A stretch of DNA of 64,000 nt, taken from positions 4,049,375 through 4,113,374 of the forward strand of contig NC_087072.1 in assembly GCF_026151205.1 (NCBI RefSeq), read 5' to 3'. Each line of letters begins with the position of its first letter. The stretch's first letter is position 1. Below, in pieces: positions 12,301 through 24,342 of the stretch. The position numbers and the translations under genes were made by a program. This DNA is from Bolinopsis microptera (Eukaryota; Ctenophora; Tentaculata; Lobata; Bolinopsidae). A model generated the notes under the pieces. It was not told where the DNA came from and did not search any database. It saw only the letters and a program-made list of their open reading frames with translations.

Positions 12301-14025
12301 CCAAAAATAAACCTCAAGCTTTAGACTTCCTAAAAGTATACTATTTTAAAGCATCTCTGGAATTCCTACAAAGATATATTTCTCTAGGTTTTAAATTTCT
12401 TTAGGCTTTCTACAATTACAAAGATATGTTAAAATAACTCCAGCCTTCCTACCGATAGTAGAGAGAATGGTAAGACAATAGTGAAGAGAACCAGTATACT
12501 CCCAGCTCTTTTCTCCCGCTCTAGAGTTTCCTTTCTCGCACATTTCCATTTGTAACGACAGTAACTGGAAAGGAGGCGAATTGAGGTTTCTGTCATGGAT
12601 TGAAAAGAAATAATAAATACGGTTGTCATATGATAAACATATCCCTTCTCGTTGTATTTTATTGTTGACGTATATCTAAACTCTGAAGTATCAGTCCATA
12701 GTCTTATGAAAGTCAGAGGTGCGGGTTTTTGACATGAAAAATATAGCAGAAACTTTAGTAATTAGAATTAACCTTAAATGATAGCACTTTGCATTTCTAA
12801 GAGCTTGAACCTTGGCGCACACTTACTTTTTCATAGAATTCATGAACATATTCATGCTTGGTTTTATTCTGAAAGACAACAGATAAAGAATAGGAGAAAG
12901 AGATCCCCCTAAATGATATTTTCATTGAAAGAACTGCTGATAACAGGTGATATATGTAATAATACAATGACCCTTTATAATATGAACTATGACGATCTTG
13001 TTCAGAATATAGACAACAATGTCATGATGGCTACATATGCAGCATGATGAGTCGTGAAGAATACAGATAACAAACTTACAGCTGTGCGTGAAGAACACTG
13101 ATAGCTACGGAGTAGCAAATATTTTATTAACTTACCGAAGGAAGAACTTTTTCTGAATTGCTAATGTGCTCAATGAGATGAAGCTTTTTCTCGTAGTCTT
13201 CCTCGTGCTCTATCCTTTCAGCCTAGGAAAGAAAATTATTTTAGAATTGGTTTTCCTCGTTATTCGTAATAATAAGTCTTTATATTCCGTTTTTAACAAT
13301 GTTAATAACCGCAAAATTCAATTGAAGTAAGGTCAGCCGTCGCCAAACCCTTGATTAAACAATAACAAAGCTCCGAAGAAAGAACAGAAACTTTTGTCTA
13401 AAATCTGAAAACGTCAACATTTTAAAATATTATTTAAAAAACATAAAAACTACAAATAAGCAAAAAATTAAACCATACCGTCCCCTCAATGTGAACAAAA
13501 ACAAATGTGCCAATAAGAATGAAGATGATGTTTGCGACCAGGATGATAATAGAATAGCCGAGTCCACTGTTTACTTTCTTGCTGTTGAACAACATCTGAA
13601 ACATTTGCGTTAGCCCTGTTCACAGTCAGTCAACAGTTGGGACTTCAGTACATCACTAACCGCGGAGCACCATCAGTTTTACAACTTTAAGTTGGAAGTA
13701 ACTAAGATAAGTTATCTTCAAACAAGCATTATACTCTCAGTCACTGCTACTAACTATCGTGTTTAACTAACAAATAAACAGTCACAAGAAAAACAAGACG
13801 CACGTTTAGGTCGGGGGCAGATAGGGGCTCTATGACACCGCCTCTTCGCGTTGAGACCTCAAAGTGTCGTCTCATACTGCCCGCCATTATCACAGAGTTC
13901 CGATTTACCACAGATATTCGTCTCATGCTCACAACTCCATGACGGCGACCTCCAGTTATGGTGGAAGTGTGGTGGGTTTCAGAGACGGAATTGCGGTGGG
14001 AAGAGTTTTGACCACGTACTAACAT
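9396..14025 (-). CDS. two-pore-domain potassium channel (K2P), complete 7-exon model, 398 aa
   Basis: Exons on the minus strand: 14025-13804, 13595-13479, 13222-13136, 12564-12453, 12137-11978, 11728-11623, 9788-9396. All introns are GT-AG and phases agree (1197 bases). The first 74 residues are a basic cytoplasmic tail rich in Ser and Arg. M1 is at about 85-112 (ends VFVHIEG, typical of K2P). Pore helix 1 is WEYTGSLHYCLTILS, followed by the filter TIGYG at 178-182; the codon for the first glycine is split by intron 4. M2 covers about 192-225 (MLGIPIYAVY). M3 is at about 240-262. Pore 2 has SVGFGDE from 286, and M4 follows at about 300-325. The C-tail of about 70 residues is basic. The protein should carry background K+ current in the plasma membrane. 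The first residue of filter 2 is Ser where Thr is usual. Intron 6 contains a MITE. Start codon: first ATG of the N-terminal exon, no in-frame alternative upstream checked. Confidence 0.9.
10239..10310. repeat. short 12-bp tandem repeat
   Basis: Six copies of GCAGAATTTATG (with T/G variants) in tandem within intron 6 of the K2P gene, just left of the mariner-like MITE. Confidence 0.9.
10338..11067. mobile_element. mariner-like MITE, copy A (730 bp)
   Basis: Starts CAGGGTGGGCCAAACGTCAG and ends with the inverse CTGACTTTTGGCCCACCCTG, flanked by TA on both sides, as in Tc1/mariner elements. The terminal inverted repeats extend for at least 40 bases. The interior has no intact transposase. Related copies lie at 21008 and 53290 and a decayed one at 51404. 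It sits inside intron 6 of the K2P gene. Confidence 0.9.
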
Positions 14026-15940
14026 TCTGAGACTAGTTCAGCGAGAGCAACCCTACCAATTATTGAACGCCATAAGAAATAAAGACAATTAAATATCACT
14101 TAATAGATATTAGAGAGTCTGATTATATTCCACTTCTACTACTTTACTTCTACTAGTCAACCTGGTGTTATAAAATACTCCCACCCTAGTTCCAAGAGTC
14201 GGCTAGCTTTTACTCTTTAACTCGCTATTGGACCTGTAACTGCCTTTAAACTGGCATGTAATTGTTTAAGTAGGAAAAGCCGGGAAACTTCTACAACTTT
14301 CTACAACAGAATTACTGGGTTTACTACTGTACTCCAGTGAGGTCTGAAGTTAGAAATAGACGAATTGAAGTAGACAATCTTCCACCACTTAGACTTTAAT
14401 CCAGATAGCTCTCTGTTAGACAGCTTAAACAGCACATTAAATCACGTGACAGCTAAGTAATTGTGTTGAATGCTAATTGTTTCTTACTTTCTTATTCTAG
14501 CAGTTTCAACTCGACTGTTAAGCAAATTAACAGGACGAATAGTTTGAAGGAATGATATTTAATTGGTACGACATTTGGTGCTTTTGCTAACTTCACCAAA
14601 TTCCCTTTTGTATTAAAGTATTAAGAACACAATACACTAAAATAAGAATTCAAGGCGACACATAAGTATAACACATCAACCAATCGTGAACGCTTAAAGA
14701 ATCCAAGTAGTAGAAGTAGAGCACAGCCACTGAACGTGACAAGCTACACCCGTATGTCAAGAGATAAGAGTTATTCATAAATTCTTAATAGTAATATTTA
14801 AATTTGCTAATAGCGTAGTCATATTTTATACATTATTCATATTTTATACATTGTGTGCATATATTTATATTTGATTGTAATTAAAGATTTTAAGGCGTTA
14901 GTGCAGAGTAATGCCTCTGGGTAGTGCTCCTCAATCAATCAATCATTACTACCACAATTATCCACACTCGGTAAGGATGAGCCCACTTACACAACAGATT
15001 ATATCCTTTTGATCATAATCTTGATTCAAAATCTTGACAATACAACGGATCATAATAATTGATAGGGATACAAGAAAGGACCCCAGCAATACTAAGAAAC
15101 CCTTTACTGTCTATTTCAATACCCTCGCGGTTCTTCGTAATACGCCTCTAAATCAAAACAACGCCATGAAATGGTCAATTTACTGCTCTGGTGCAGCTGG
15201 CTGGATCGGAATGACTTTAAGCGTTTTCAGATCTGATCTTGTTCTGGGTAGTGAACAGATAAGAAAGTACAAAAGTAGGTTTATATTTATTTAGCTTCTT
15301 TATATTATACAGTGCATACTCAAGTCGACTACTCGTTCTGACTAAAGGATGATACAGTTTTGTTAACAAATTGCAAAATTACTCAAAGACACAAGAAAAT
15401 TGGTAGACGATTACTGTGCAGCATTAGGCCTGTTGCAATCGAATCTATCATCAGTCATCACGGTGGGGCAAATTAACATAAATTCGATCTGAAGGCCAGG
15501 ACACACTTAATAAAATACAATGGTTAGATACAGGTCGGTATAGCTGGAATATGTTTCATGACAGGTGTGTTCAGCATTGGTATCAGCTGTGTGATCATGA
15601 CTCATTAAAGTAATCACTATCACCACTAATGCCTGGAAATGCAATCATTGATATAGGAAATATACTGAATATTGGCTATTGCACTCAAGCTGTAAGTAAT
15701 AAGTACTCATAGCAGAACATATTTGCTCTTAACAATCGTAACACCAATTATTATAATTAGATTATTCTAATTTCAGGGCAACTTTACGACAGAGATGATA
15801 CGACACATACGGGAGTTCATTGGTGCAGGCTACTGGAATGATTGAGGAGACCTAATCAAGTACAAGTTTGTAAGTAAGTACAGGGAAGTTTTTGCTATGG
15901 TCTATTATAAATCGCTCATAGTTATTACATTCGGCACCTC
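14026..15940. other. intergenic region upstream of the K2P gene
   Basis: No gene is recognised. The stretch 14880-14945 (GTAATGCCTCTGGGTAG, then CAATCAATCAATC) resembles the 3' end of a CR1-like retrotransposon with its short tandem tail, but that is a weak guess. An 86-codon plus-strand frame at 15034-15294 has no known motif. The K2P promoter must lie just right of 14025. Confidence 0.4.
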
Positions 15941-17525
15941 TGTGATCTTGGTTAACAATGCTGACACGGACGCCATCTACCTGGACTTCGCGAAAGCTTT
16001 TGATAAATTGACCACCGGTTGCTTCTTCTGAAAATGAAACGGATGGGGTTCCACGAAAAGCTGGTAAAATGGATCGGATCCTTCTTGACTAACCGCAAGC
16101 AGTGTGTAGTACTGAATGGAGTGTCATCACTTGCTGCTGTAATCCTTAGCAGAGTGCCTCAATGAACTGTTTTGGGGTCGTTGCTTTTTATACTTTTTAT
16201 CAACGACATACAGTTGTGTGTCACCAGATCAATCATCAGGTTCTTTGCAGATGATTCCCGAATTCTACGGCACATATATAGTCTAGCAGATGCTGAGATA
16301 TTACAGCATGATCTCAACTGTGTCGTTTAGTGGGCAAAATGCAACAACATGGCACTTCACGAGGATAAATTTGAGCTACTTGTCCACAAACATTGTCCTC
16401 AAAACACCTTGCTACACAAGCCATTTGCCATCCTAACCCAAGTATACCAAGTCTCAGACAGTAACATGTTATACCCTTCCAGTTCCAAAGTGGTTCAAGA
16501 TTTAGGGGTGACGGTTTCAGCTAACTTATCCTGGAGTCCCCACGTTACCCTTATAGCCGAACGTGCTCGTAAAGTTGCTGCTTGGGTTCTGAGTGCGGGT
16601 GGGTGACAATTGACCCCCGACAATTGACCCTCCGACAATTGACCCCCCCGACAATTGACCCTCCGACAATTGACCCCCCGAAAATTGACCCCCCGACAAT
16701 ATAATTTAATACAATTAACCCTGACCCTGACCCTGACCCTGACCCTGACCCAGGACCCAGGACCCAGGACCCAGGACCCAGGACCCAGGACCCAGGACCC
16801 AGGACCCAGGACCCAGGACCCAGGACCCAGGACCCAGGACCCAGGACCCAGGACCCAGGACCCAGGACCCAGGACCCAGGACCCAGGACCCAGGACCCAG
16901 GACCCAAGACCCTGACCCAAGACCCTGACCCAGAACCCTGACCCAGGACCCTGACCCAGGACCTTGACCCAGGACCCTGACCCTAACCCGATCAATTGAC
17001 CCCAGTATAATTACATGGGGGTCAATTGTCGGGGGTCAATTGTCGGGGGGGGGGGGGGGTCAATTGTCGGGGGGTCAATTGTCGTACTAAGTCCTAGATT
17101 TCGCGACCATTGACCCCAGTGTAATTACATAGGGGGTCAATTGTCGGGGGGTCAACTGTCGGGGGGTCAATTGTCGGGGGTCAATTGTCGTACTAAACCC
17201 TAGATTTCGCGACAATTTACCTTATTGTAATTATATAGGGGCTCAATTGTCGGGGGTTCAATTGTCGGGGGTCAATTGTCGCGCGGTACCCTGAGTGCGT
17301 TTAAAACGAGGAACAAAGTCACCATGCTGACCCTTTACAAATCTCTCATCAGAAGCTAAAAGGCAGCTATTCTCACTTTGAATTAATCTAGCAGTCAGCG
17401 CAACCAAACGCTCTACGACAATTCGTTTGTAGTAATTGGATCTCGATTGTGGAACTTAATCCCACCAAACATGCATACTATCGAAGATCCCCTGCACTTT
17501 AAAAGTTTAAAGAAATGCTTGCAAC
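15940..17525 (+). pseudogene. decayed CR1/L2-like non-LTR retrotransposon reverse transcriptase
   Basis: Translation in shifting frames gives a recognisable reverse transcriptase: IYLDFAKAFDK near 15970, FLTNRKQCVVLNG near 16085, the catalytic FADD motif near 16250, and WAKCNNMALHEDKFE near 16335. After the inserted element the C-terminal region resumes (TLYKSLIRS, GSRLWNLIPPNM, FKSLKKCL). There are in-frame stops and at least two frameshifts, so it is dead. It is split by the 693-bp element at 16598-17290. The 5' end of the element and an endonuclease were not found. Confidence 0.85.
16598..17290. mobile_element. C-rich foldback-like element with 9-bp target duplication, 693 bp
   Basis: It is flanked on both sides by CTGAGTGCG (16589-16597 and 17291-17299), and removing it restores the reverse-transcriptase reading of the host element. 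Its arms are made of repeated GACAATTGACCCCC on the left and the inverse GGGGGTCAATTGTC on the right. The middle holds (CCCTGA)n then about 20 copies of a 7-bp CCCAGGA unit. No coding sequence is credible; open frames across the array are repeat artefacts. A 9-bp duplication fits a MULE-type insertion (inference). Confidence 0.88.
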
Positions 17526-17771
17526 GTTTGTGAAATCATTCCCGGATGAGCCTCTAGTGGCAGGATACAGCTGTCGAAATGGAAACTCTTTACTGGACTG
17601 GACTGGAATAAAGGCAGCGATCTCGCTGTACGGGGTGGCAGCAACTCTGATGACCCGATAGAGGATTCTATGAAGCACACCAAAGTAACCAAAGTAAGTA
17701 TTATATTCTGCCTCATTGAACAACATGACGTGAGTCCTGGAGAGGTTCGCTGTTTATCAGTCTCAAGATAA

Positions 17772-17915
17772 TGATTCCAGGGATAATATCCGGTAGTAGA
17801 GACTAGATAGGACAAGTGAAACTACTGTTTAGGAGGAAAAGCTCGCGTTTCCTCCTAAACAGTAGTTTCACTTGTCCTACCTAGTCTCTACTACCGGATA
17901 TTATCCCTGGAATCA
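17772..17915. repeat. 68-bp inverted repeat (near-perfect hairpin)
   Basis: The arms 17772-17839 and 17848-17915 are reverse complements with one mismatch and an 8-base loop. A 13-bp direct repeat, CAACATGACGTGA, flanks the region at 17721-17733 and 17917-17929. It may be a small insertion near the 3' end of the retrotransposon. Confidence 0.92.
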
Positions 17916-17929
17916 TCAACATGACGTGA

Positions 17930-19966
17930 TCTTGAAGACATTAGACAGCACTGATATTTAGTGAGGCTTATCTCATCTTGTGGACAAAAGAATCAGATCG
18001 ATGACTACTTTTTACGAAGCGCAAGCATCGGATGAGACATCATCTGATCATCCATCTTCATTTTATCTAGTCTCAACCATTTCAAATATTTCTACCAGGC
18101 TTACAAGGTAGAATTTCAAACTATTCTTAAGTTTAACCTTGTATATATTTTTTGTTTGCCAAATGCAAATCTCCATAGTTGGCACGAAAGTTGAAACAAT
18201 GAAACAATACGATGAACTCCGGCTATTGAATCAACCAGAGCATTGTTATATACACCTTGTTCACCAAACATTAGTATGGTTTCCAAATTAGTTCTGGCAG
18301 AAACATTGCCCTCAGGATGTTGAGAATTGTGTAACCTTTTTGATATCTGGACTGGTTGTGACATGATTGTAATCGAATTACAAAAAAATGAGCGTAAAAT
18401 ATAGCTGATTCGGATGGCTCTTTACGAATGTAATGTATCGTGAACAGTGAACACCCTGTATGTAATTCATCAGCAACTCCCCTATCTGCCTCAAGGCTCA
18501 ACCAATCAATAGTCAGCAAATCACAAATTAGCAAATGTATGTATAAGAAAATCAATTTAGATGTTGTACTCACCCCTCGCAGTTCACCTTGCAACTGAAA
18601 TGTAAAATCTGTCAATAATCTGTTATGATGAAAGAAAATATTTGCTAATCTGATGTGGAAGTGGACGATAAATTACCGAGTTGCTGTCTTGTTTATTATA
18701 TAAATCACTTCTGTCCCTTACAGATTACTGATTTGCTGATAAGACCTATATAATATAAACCACTAAACGACGCTACCACTACCTACATACACCACTATAT
18801 ATTATATAAACCACTAAACGACGCTAGTCGTTATTGAGCTGTGAGCTTGTAATTTGTGGTTGGTAAAACCTTGAAACTATAAAATGTGGTTACATCCGTT
18901 ATCCAGCAAATAGCTGAAGCACTTTAATTTCACATGGGAATTCCATTTTCACTACGAACTCCAGCATCATTCTCACATCATTCTCCCATTCCTCACAATA
19001 CTTACTATTAGAGTATTAGAGCATCACAGGTCTAAACCGTCCGATTTCTCACGTGTAGAGGTCGGGAGCTGGTTAAAATGAAACTAGGGTTCAAAGCAGT
19101 CTACCAGCCACCAGGGCGCTGGTGCACAATTGAAACATCAGAAACTCTATTAGAATTAATATAAGTTTGATCATAGCAACTGATCATCCAACAAAGTGGA
19201 ATAAAGGCAGGATCACTCCTGACAGTTACTGCTCAATTAACAGCAGTTCTTATTGCAAGCTTACATCACGTAATTAAACAGCTGCAGTGGGTGTCATGAT
19301 GGAGTGTTAACGATGTTTGCACTGCAGTGCACGATTAGGCTCGACTGCGAGAAAATATTTAGCGGTTTAACTGTTAAATTGAAAGTGACATTATTTAACA
19401 CCGATGAATTGTACAGAATCAAGCTGAGACAAATGGATACAAATTTATTCAGAAAAGCAAATCCTTGCAAGGCTTTTGAAACACCCTGTATAACTGGAAA
19501 CTTACTGGTTACTGGTAAGCTTGTAACATCAATATGGCTGGTAACTGTTTATCAGTTTCCTCCTGGTGGATGTCTGCATAAGAACGTTACGACTAAATAT
19601 ACGAGCTGCTAACATTATGTCATTGGACTGTTCGCAGTTGTTAGATTCGTTAATTGAGACTGCAACTTCATGAAGAATTTGGTGGCTACACTTTACACCC
19701 GGATCTCACGTTTTATTTCCGGTAATCGGTATTACACTCACAGTAATAAAATCATTAACTGATAATAAAGGCGATATAAATGCTTCCTTTGCACACTGTA
19801 CACAATTAATATGATAATCACTACTTCACTAGTGAAAATCGTCTGTGTAAAATAATCGCGAACTCTCGGAAAAGTGATAAAAACATCACGATCGTTTGTT
19901 TTCAATAGACACTGATCATGGTTACTGAAAGATCTTTGAACCAGCGAATATCGAAACCGATTAATC
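17930..19966. other. region without a recognised gene
   Basis: Open frames of about 100 codons at 18271-18615 (minus) and 19304-19612 (plus) show no family motif. On the minus strand near 18580-18605 a TTTCAG acceptor and a GGGTGAGT donor enclose about 20 bases, which could be a microexon, but nothing ties it to a gene. A 23-bp direct repeat containing ACCACTAAACGACGCTA occurs at about 18757 and 18808. Confidence 0.35.
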
Positions 19967-20250
19967 TTACACCCCAGTTCCATGGCCGGATATTATGCCA
20001 AATTATTAGACGGAGGTCCATTTCCCGTAGATCATCTCCAGAGATGATTCTCCGGCTCCGTCTACTGTATTATAGCTCTCCGGGAATTTCTCGGTGATTT
20101 ATTCATACAGAATCATACAGAATCAACAAAATTACCGTAGATGGTCTCCGGTCGTGGAACTGCAAACCGGAGAAATATCCGGAGAAATATCAGTAGACGA
20201 TCTCCGTCTTATAATTTGGCATAATATCCGGCCATGGAACTGGGGTGTAA
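19967..20250. mobile_element. MITE with long terminal inverted repeats (about 284 bp)
   Basis: The left end TTACACCCCAGTTCCATGG and the right end CCATGGAACTGGGGTGTAA are inverse copies; the match continues about 47 bases inward (GGCCGGATATTATGCC). The interior repeats CCGGAGAAATAT and CCGTAGAT. There is no coding capacity. The superfamily is uncertain; TTA/TAA at the ends could suggest a PIF/Harbinger-type target. Confidence 0.88.
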
Positions 20251-20844
20251 TTAGTGTATCCTTTTCCTAATCAAGAAGGTGAGTTTTCTTAGAAAGCAAC
20301 TTTAGTACAGCGTAATTTTAACCAACACGACTAAACAGTAAACAGGAGGCGTGAAAACTTCGCATAGTACGTGTAAAAATAAACACTGCCGATTCAAAAA
20401 CATAAATAAGTAGTGTGCGCTATCACAAACATGGCTTTGATTACGCAAATCATCGCTAATTCCTCTGCGAATAATAAACAATATTATATTCATGAATAGA
20501 TGATTGTTACTAACATCATAATAGACCATTCAAAAAGCACACGCCCCGGTCCTCTTCAGGTCGCGACTTCGACTATAATGTATGTAATCAAGCGACTTGT
20601 GGGTCACCAAAACACAGATATCGAGTGCAGATGCAACTCCTGAATCCAGTTATAGTTATACTACTAGAGTACTAGGCTGTTGGTGGAGACTGGGGAGGTG
20701 ACGTTCAGTTGAAAACACTCTCATAAACAGTTATACAGTTAGTATTTAATAGCACTGTTGCTTCATACACATAGTGTACAAATGTGATCATTGGGAACAT
20801 TTTACATCCCCTGGCTAGATTGAGATTTTGTGAAAGAACATGTG

Positions 20845-20921
20845 TGTTGTGTCACGTGCTGTGTCACGTGACACGTGCTGTGTCACGTGACACCTGTTGT
20901 GTCACGTGACACGTGCTGTGT
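20845..20921. repeat. tandem CACGTG-containing palindromic repeat
   Basis: Four copies of a unit of about 20 bp built on TGTCACGTGACA, each holding the palindrome CACGTG, the E-box core bound by bHLH factors. It may be only a minisatellite; a regulatory role is conjecture. Confidence 0.8.
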
Positions 20922-21007
20922 CCACTCTCATTCCGTGAACTGCCATGAATCAGTTGTACTGAAACTGGATAATCATTTTAACGAGTAAATTAATCCGTCT
21001 TAATATA

Positions 21008-21776
21008 CAGGGTGGGCCAAAAGTCAGTACCCATACATTGGCCTTAATAGCGCAGTCACTGAGTGCCCAATTGAAATAATTCTTTGTGGTATGATTTAAT
21101 ACCACCACTGGTTCGAGGAATTTGTCAAATCGAAAAATATTCGTGTTCATTTAAAAAAAATTAAGGTTCATTTTCGCATTTATTTCATAGTTTGGATAGT
21201 CGGATCGAGCCAAATTTTATTGAATTGTGTTTGGCCATTCGAATTACGTTTGTCCTGAAAAAATGAGAGTTTTATAGCTTCTCAGATCACCGAGATACGA
21301 AGCATAACGAGTTTATTCATTACGTGTGATCAGGTGATTGGCTTACCTAATCACGTGATAAGGTGACCCTGTTAACCAACCCGTTAAACATTATGGGAAT
21401 CGTTAAGGCTGCCCAATTAAGGTGTCGTGTCACGGTGTCACATAATCACCCAGTCAATTTTGTTAACGAGATACACAAAATGCTTTATAACTTCGTCATT
21501 TCAAATCCGTTTCACATTATTTTTTCAGATCAGATGCAACATTTAATAATCTACCGTCTCCGAAAAAATTAGGCGTCCAGCATGTTCAGAGAGAACAATA
21601 TAGATGTTTTAATATTGAATGGGCGTGGTTTAAAATATTCGAATTTTCAAATTTTGGCGACGGAATCCTCGAACAAGTAGGTACAGTATGCCATCTGCAA
21701 AGCAACAACTCTCAAATATAAAACACAGCGGAGCTATAAGACCCAACGTATGGGTACTGACTTTTGGCCCACCCTG
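21008..21776. mobile_element. mariner-like MITE, copy B (769 bp, inverted relative to A)
   Basis: CAGGGTGGGCCAAAAGTCAG at the left and its inverse at the right, with TA on each side. Internally it matches copies A and C in reverse orientation (for example CATAATCACCCAGTCAATTT near 21440). No intact transposase is present. Confidence 0.9.
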
Positions 21777-22082
21777 TATATAAACGGTCTTAATTTTTTT
21801 GATTTTCCTTGTCGACAGGTCTACGAAATATCAGGAAAATGCCATAAAAGCAAGGACATCAGTAAATTAAATGTTATTTCAATCACCGAATGAAACGAAG
21901 TGAAATTAACTGCAGCAGATCACACAGCCGAAATTAAAACAGGAACGTGGATCCGAAATTCTGAAGCTTACTAGAATTACTATGCTTGTCAAGTTGTTTT
22001 CTTATTATTAATTATAATAACATTAGTATAATAATCTTGTTTATAATTCTCTCTTATTTTATGTTGTTTCTCCCACTTAGGT

Positions 22083-22920
22083 GTGGCTACTGGCTACATG
22101 TTGGAACATGGTGGCCAGTTGTCACATCTCTTAAATCTTACTGTCATTATTAGTGGTGGCCACAAATCTAGAGGAAACAGATCCAGACTACTCCTTGAAC
22201 TGTGGAGATTCTGGCGATTCGAGCGTGGAGCGATTGGACGAACACCGTGCCCGGCCCCTTGGCTAATTTATATGCTAGAAAAAATATGAATATGTTTTTT
22301 CGGAAAAACAGTGTGAATAGAATGATAGATTTGATTTGATCAAAAACATGACCGGCAGTCAACTATCAGGAACCTATTAGAAAGTTTGCTTCTTGATTCA
22401 AGACAAACATAAGTGTAACCAATCTCTGGTGCTGGGTGCATCAGCAATGGAATGATCGAACTAACCAGTTGCAGTTACTCCAGCTCATTATCTAATACTG
22501 TTTGATTAAAAAAGTAAAAATAAAAATAAGTGAGCTGTAAATAGTTGCAGTTTCTAAAGGTAAGCAACAAATCCAGACTACTCCTTAGTCATTAAACTAT
22601 GGGATCTCTGGCGATTGGATGGTGGAGTGATTTAGACGAGCACCGCGTGACTTTTGGCAGGCTAGAAAAAATAAGCTTTAATAAAAATATGATTATATTT
22701 TACTAAACTATCAACAACCTTTGATAGCTTACTTCTTTGGAATGATCGTTGTCATGAGTTTTAGCTAAAATATCATTTAATCTCGGCTTACAGCCAATCT
22801 CCAAACTAACCATGAGTTGCAAGTTACCTGGTTCATTATCAAATACTGGTTGATCAAAACTTAATAGAAAAAGTAAAAATAAGTGAGCTGTAAATGTAAA
22901 TAGTTGCAGTTTCTAATTAG
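22083..22920. repeat. diverged tandem duplication of about 400 bp
   Basis: Two diverged copies lie side by side, about 22160-22560 and 22565-22920. Shared landmarks, in the same order, are TCCAGACTACTCCTT, CTGGCGATT, GCTAGAAAAAATA and AAGTGAGCTGTAAAT. Neither copy has a convincing reading frame. Confidence 0.75.
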
Positions 22921-22999
22921 ATACAATTTACCCAGATCTTGTTGCCCCATCTGATAACACCATGATTTTGTTGACAAGAAAATAAAGAGATGATGCTGA

Positions 23000-24342
23000 A
23001 CGAAGGAAGCTTTGACGAACTTTGCTGGATAACTAAAGTAATCCAGAATCAAGGATCACTGATCCTGGATATGAACTATCATGAAATCATGAAGTCACAA
23101 AGCAGTGAAAAGGAACTAACACATACACATCTTATTAGGTATCTTTTGTTACTATTATTGAAGTTAAAACAATTGCAGATCACAATGTCTTTGTGTCGGA
23201 TGTTTCCCCTTACTGTTACCAAGAGCTCACTGAATATTGATTATCTTGGCTGGAAGCCACCTTGTTCATTACGATGAGTTAAATATTAGGACCTAACTCT
23301 AAGTAGGATTACTCATTCCTAGCAGAAGTTACACAGGTCATCAAAAGGTAAATTTCGATTAGTGGAACAGCCCGGTGTCTGCCACCTATAGAAATATAGA
23401 TGATAGCCGAAACGGGTTGAAAATCAACAAGTTTTAGGTAAAGTAAGAGGTGAAAGTAAGAGGTGAGTTAAAATCGAGCATAATCCATGAGGGAGATGAA
23501 TATCAATACTTCAATAACGATCGAGAACGAACGTAAACGGAATAGCATGCTTGTAGACGGAGCCAGAGGAGGGTAGCTACGCAGATTTTGCGTAAATCAT
23601 TAAAGAGATGAACTTCCTGCTTAAACATGAAGATAATCTAAACCTGTACAGCTAATGCAATTTAAGTTGGTTACAGCAATGATTACTGGCGGAAATTATT
23701 ATGTGTGGAGAACATGGAGAACACGTACATGAAATCCATGGATAACATAACATGAGTGATAAAGTCCACTTATCATAGTGTACTGAATGAAGTAACCCTG
23801 TCAAACCTACGAGAGGAAATTTGGTCTGGATTATTTCCTTCGGATAGACACAGCCCGATCTGAATGATTCACAATCCTGTTGTCCTGTTGGTTATGCAAT
23901 ATTCAATGTCTATTGCATAATTTTTCCGATGAATAAATGAATGAGTAACAACAATCACCGGGTTGAAGATAGAGACAGCATGGAATTGCTGGATATCGAA
24001 TCAATTAGGCCGTAGTGGAAGAGAAGAGCTAATATTGAAGGGGAATTAAAACAATCAGCTTCGTCAAATCAATCTTATGCTATAAGTTTAATCTATTTTT
24101 CAGTCGAAATAAAGTCTGCCATAACACTAAGCTTCACTGCGTTTGCAAATCGAGCAATACAGCAGGGACAAAAGTAAAACCTGCACGGTTGCAAGTATTG
24201 AAAAGAGAGCCCATTATACCTGTATACTTATACCTGATACAATAGCGGTATTAGATCGGTTAGCAGTGTTATACGTACACGTGGCAAGTGGTTCCTCCAC
24301 AGTGCAACTAGTTGAGATGAATAAAATAGGAAAATCAGAAAC
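23000..24342. other. region without a recognised gene
   Basis: AT-rich. The plus-strand frames at 22990-23277 and 24143-24400 have no family motif; the second runs into the 53-bp array and ends in its first copy. Later exons of the minus-strand gene at 25311 should lie at or left of this stretch, but I could not identify any. Confidence 0.35.

Noticed and set aside
16495-16995. Frames of 86-166 codons with G-P-G-S-W-V-L or R-T-Q-D-P repeats
   Set aside because: Products of the 7-bp C-rich array inside a mobile element; both strands and several phases are open for the same reason.
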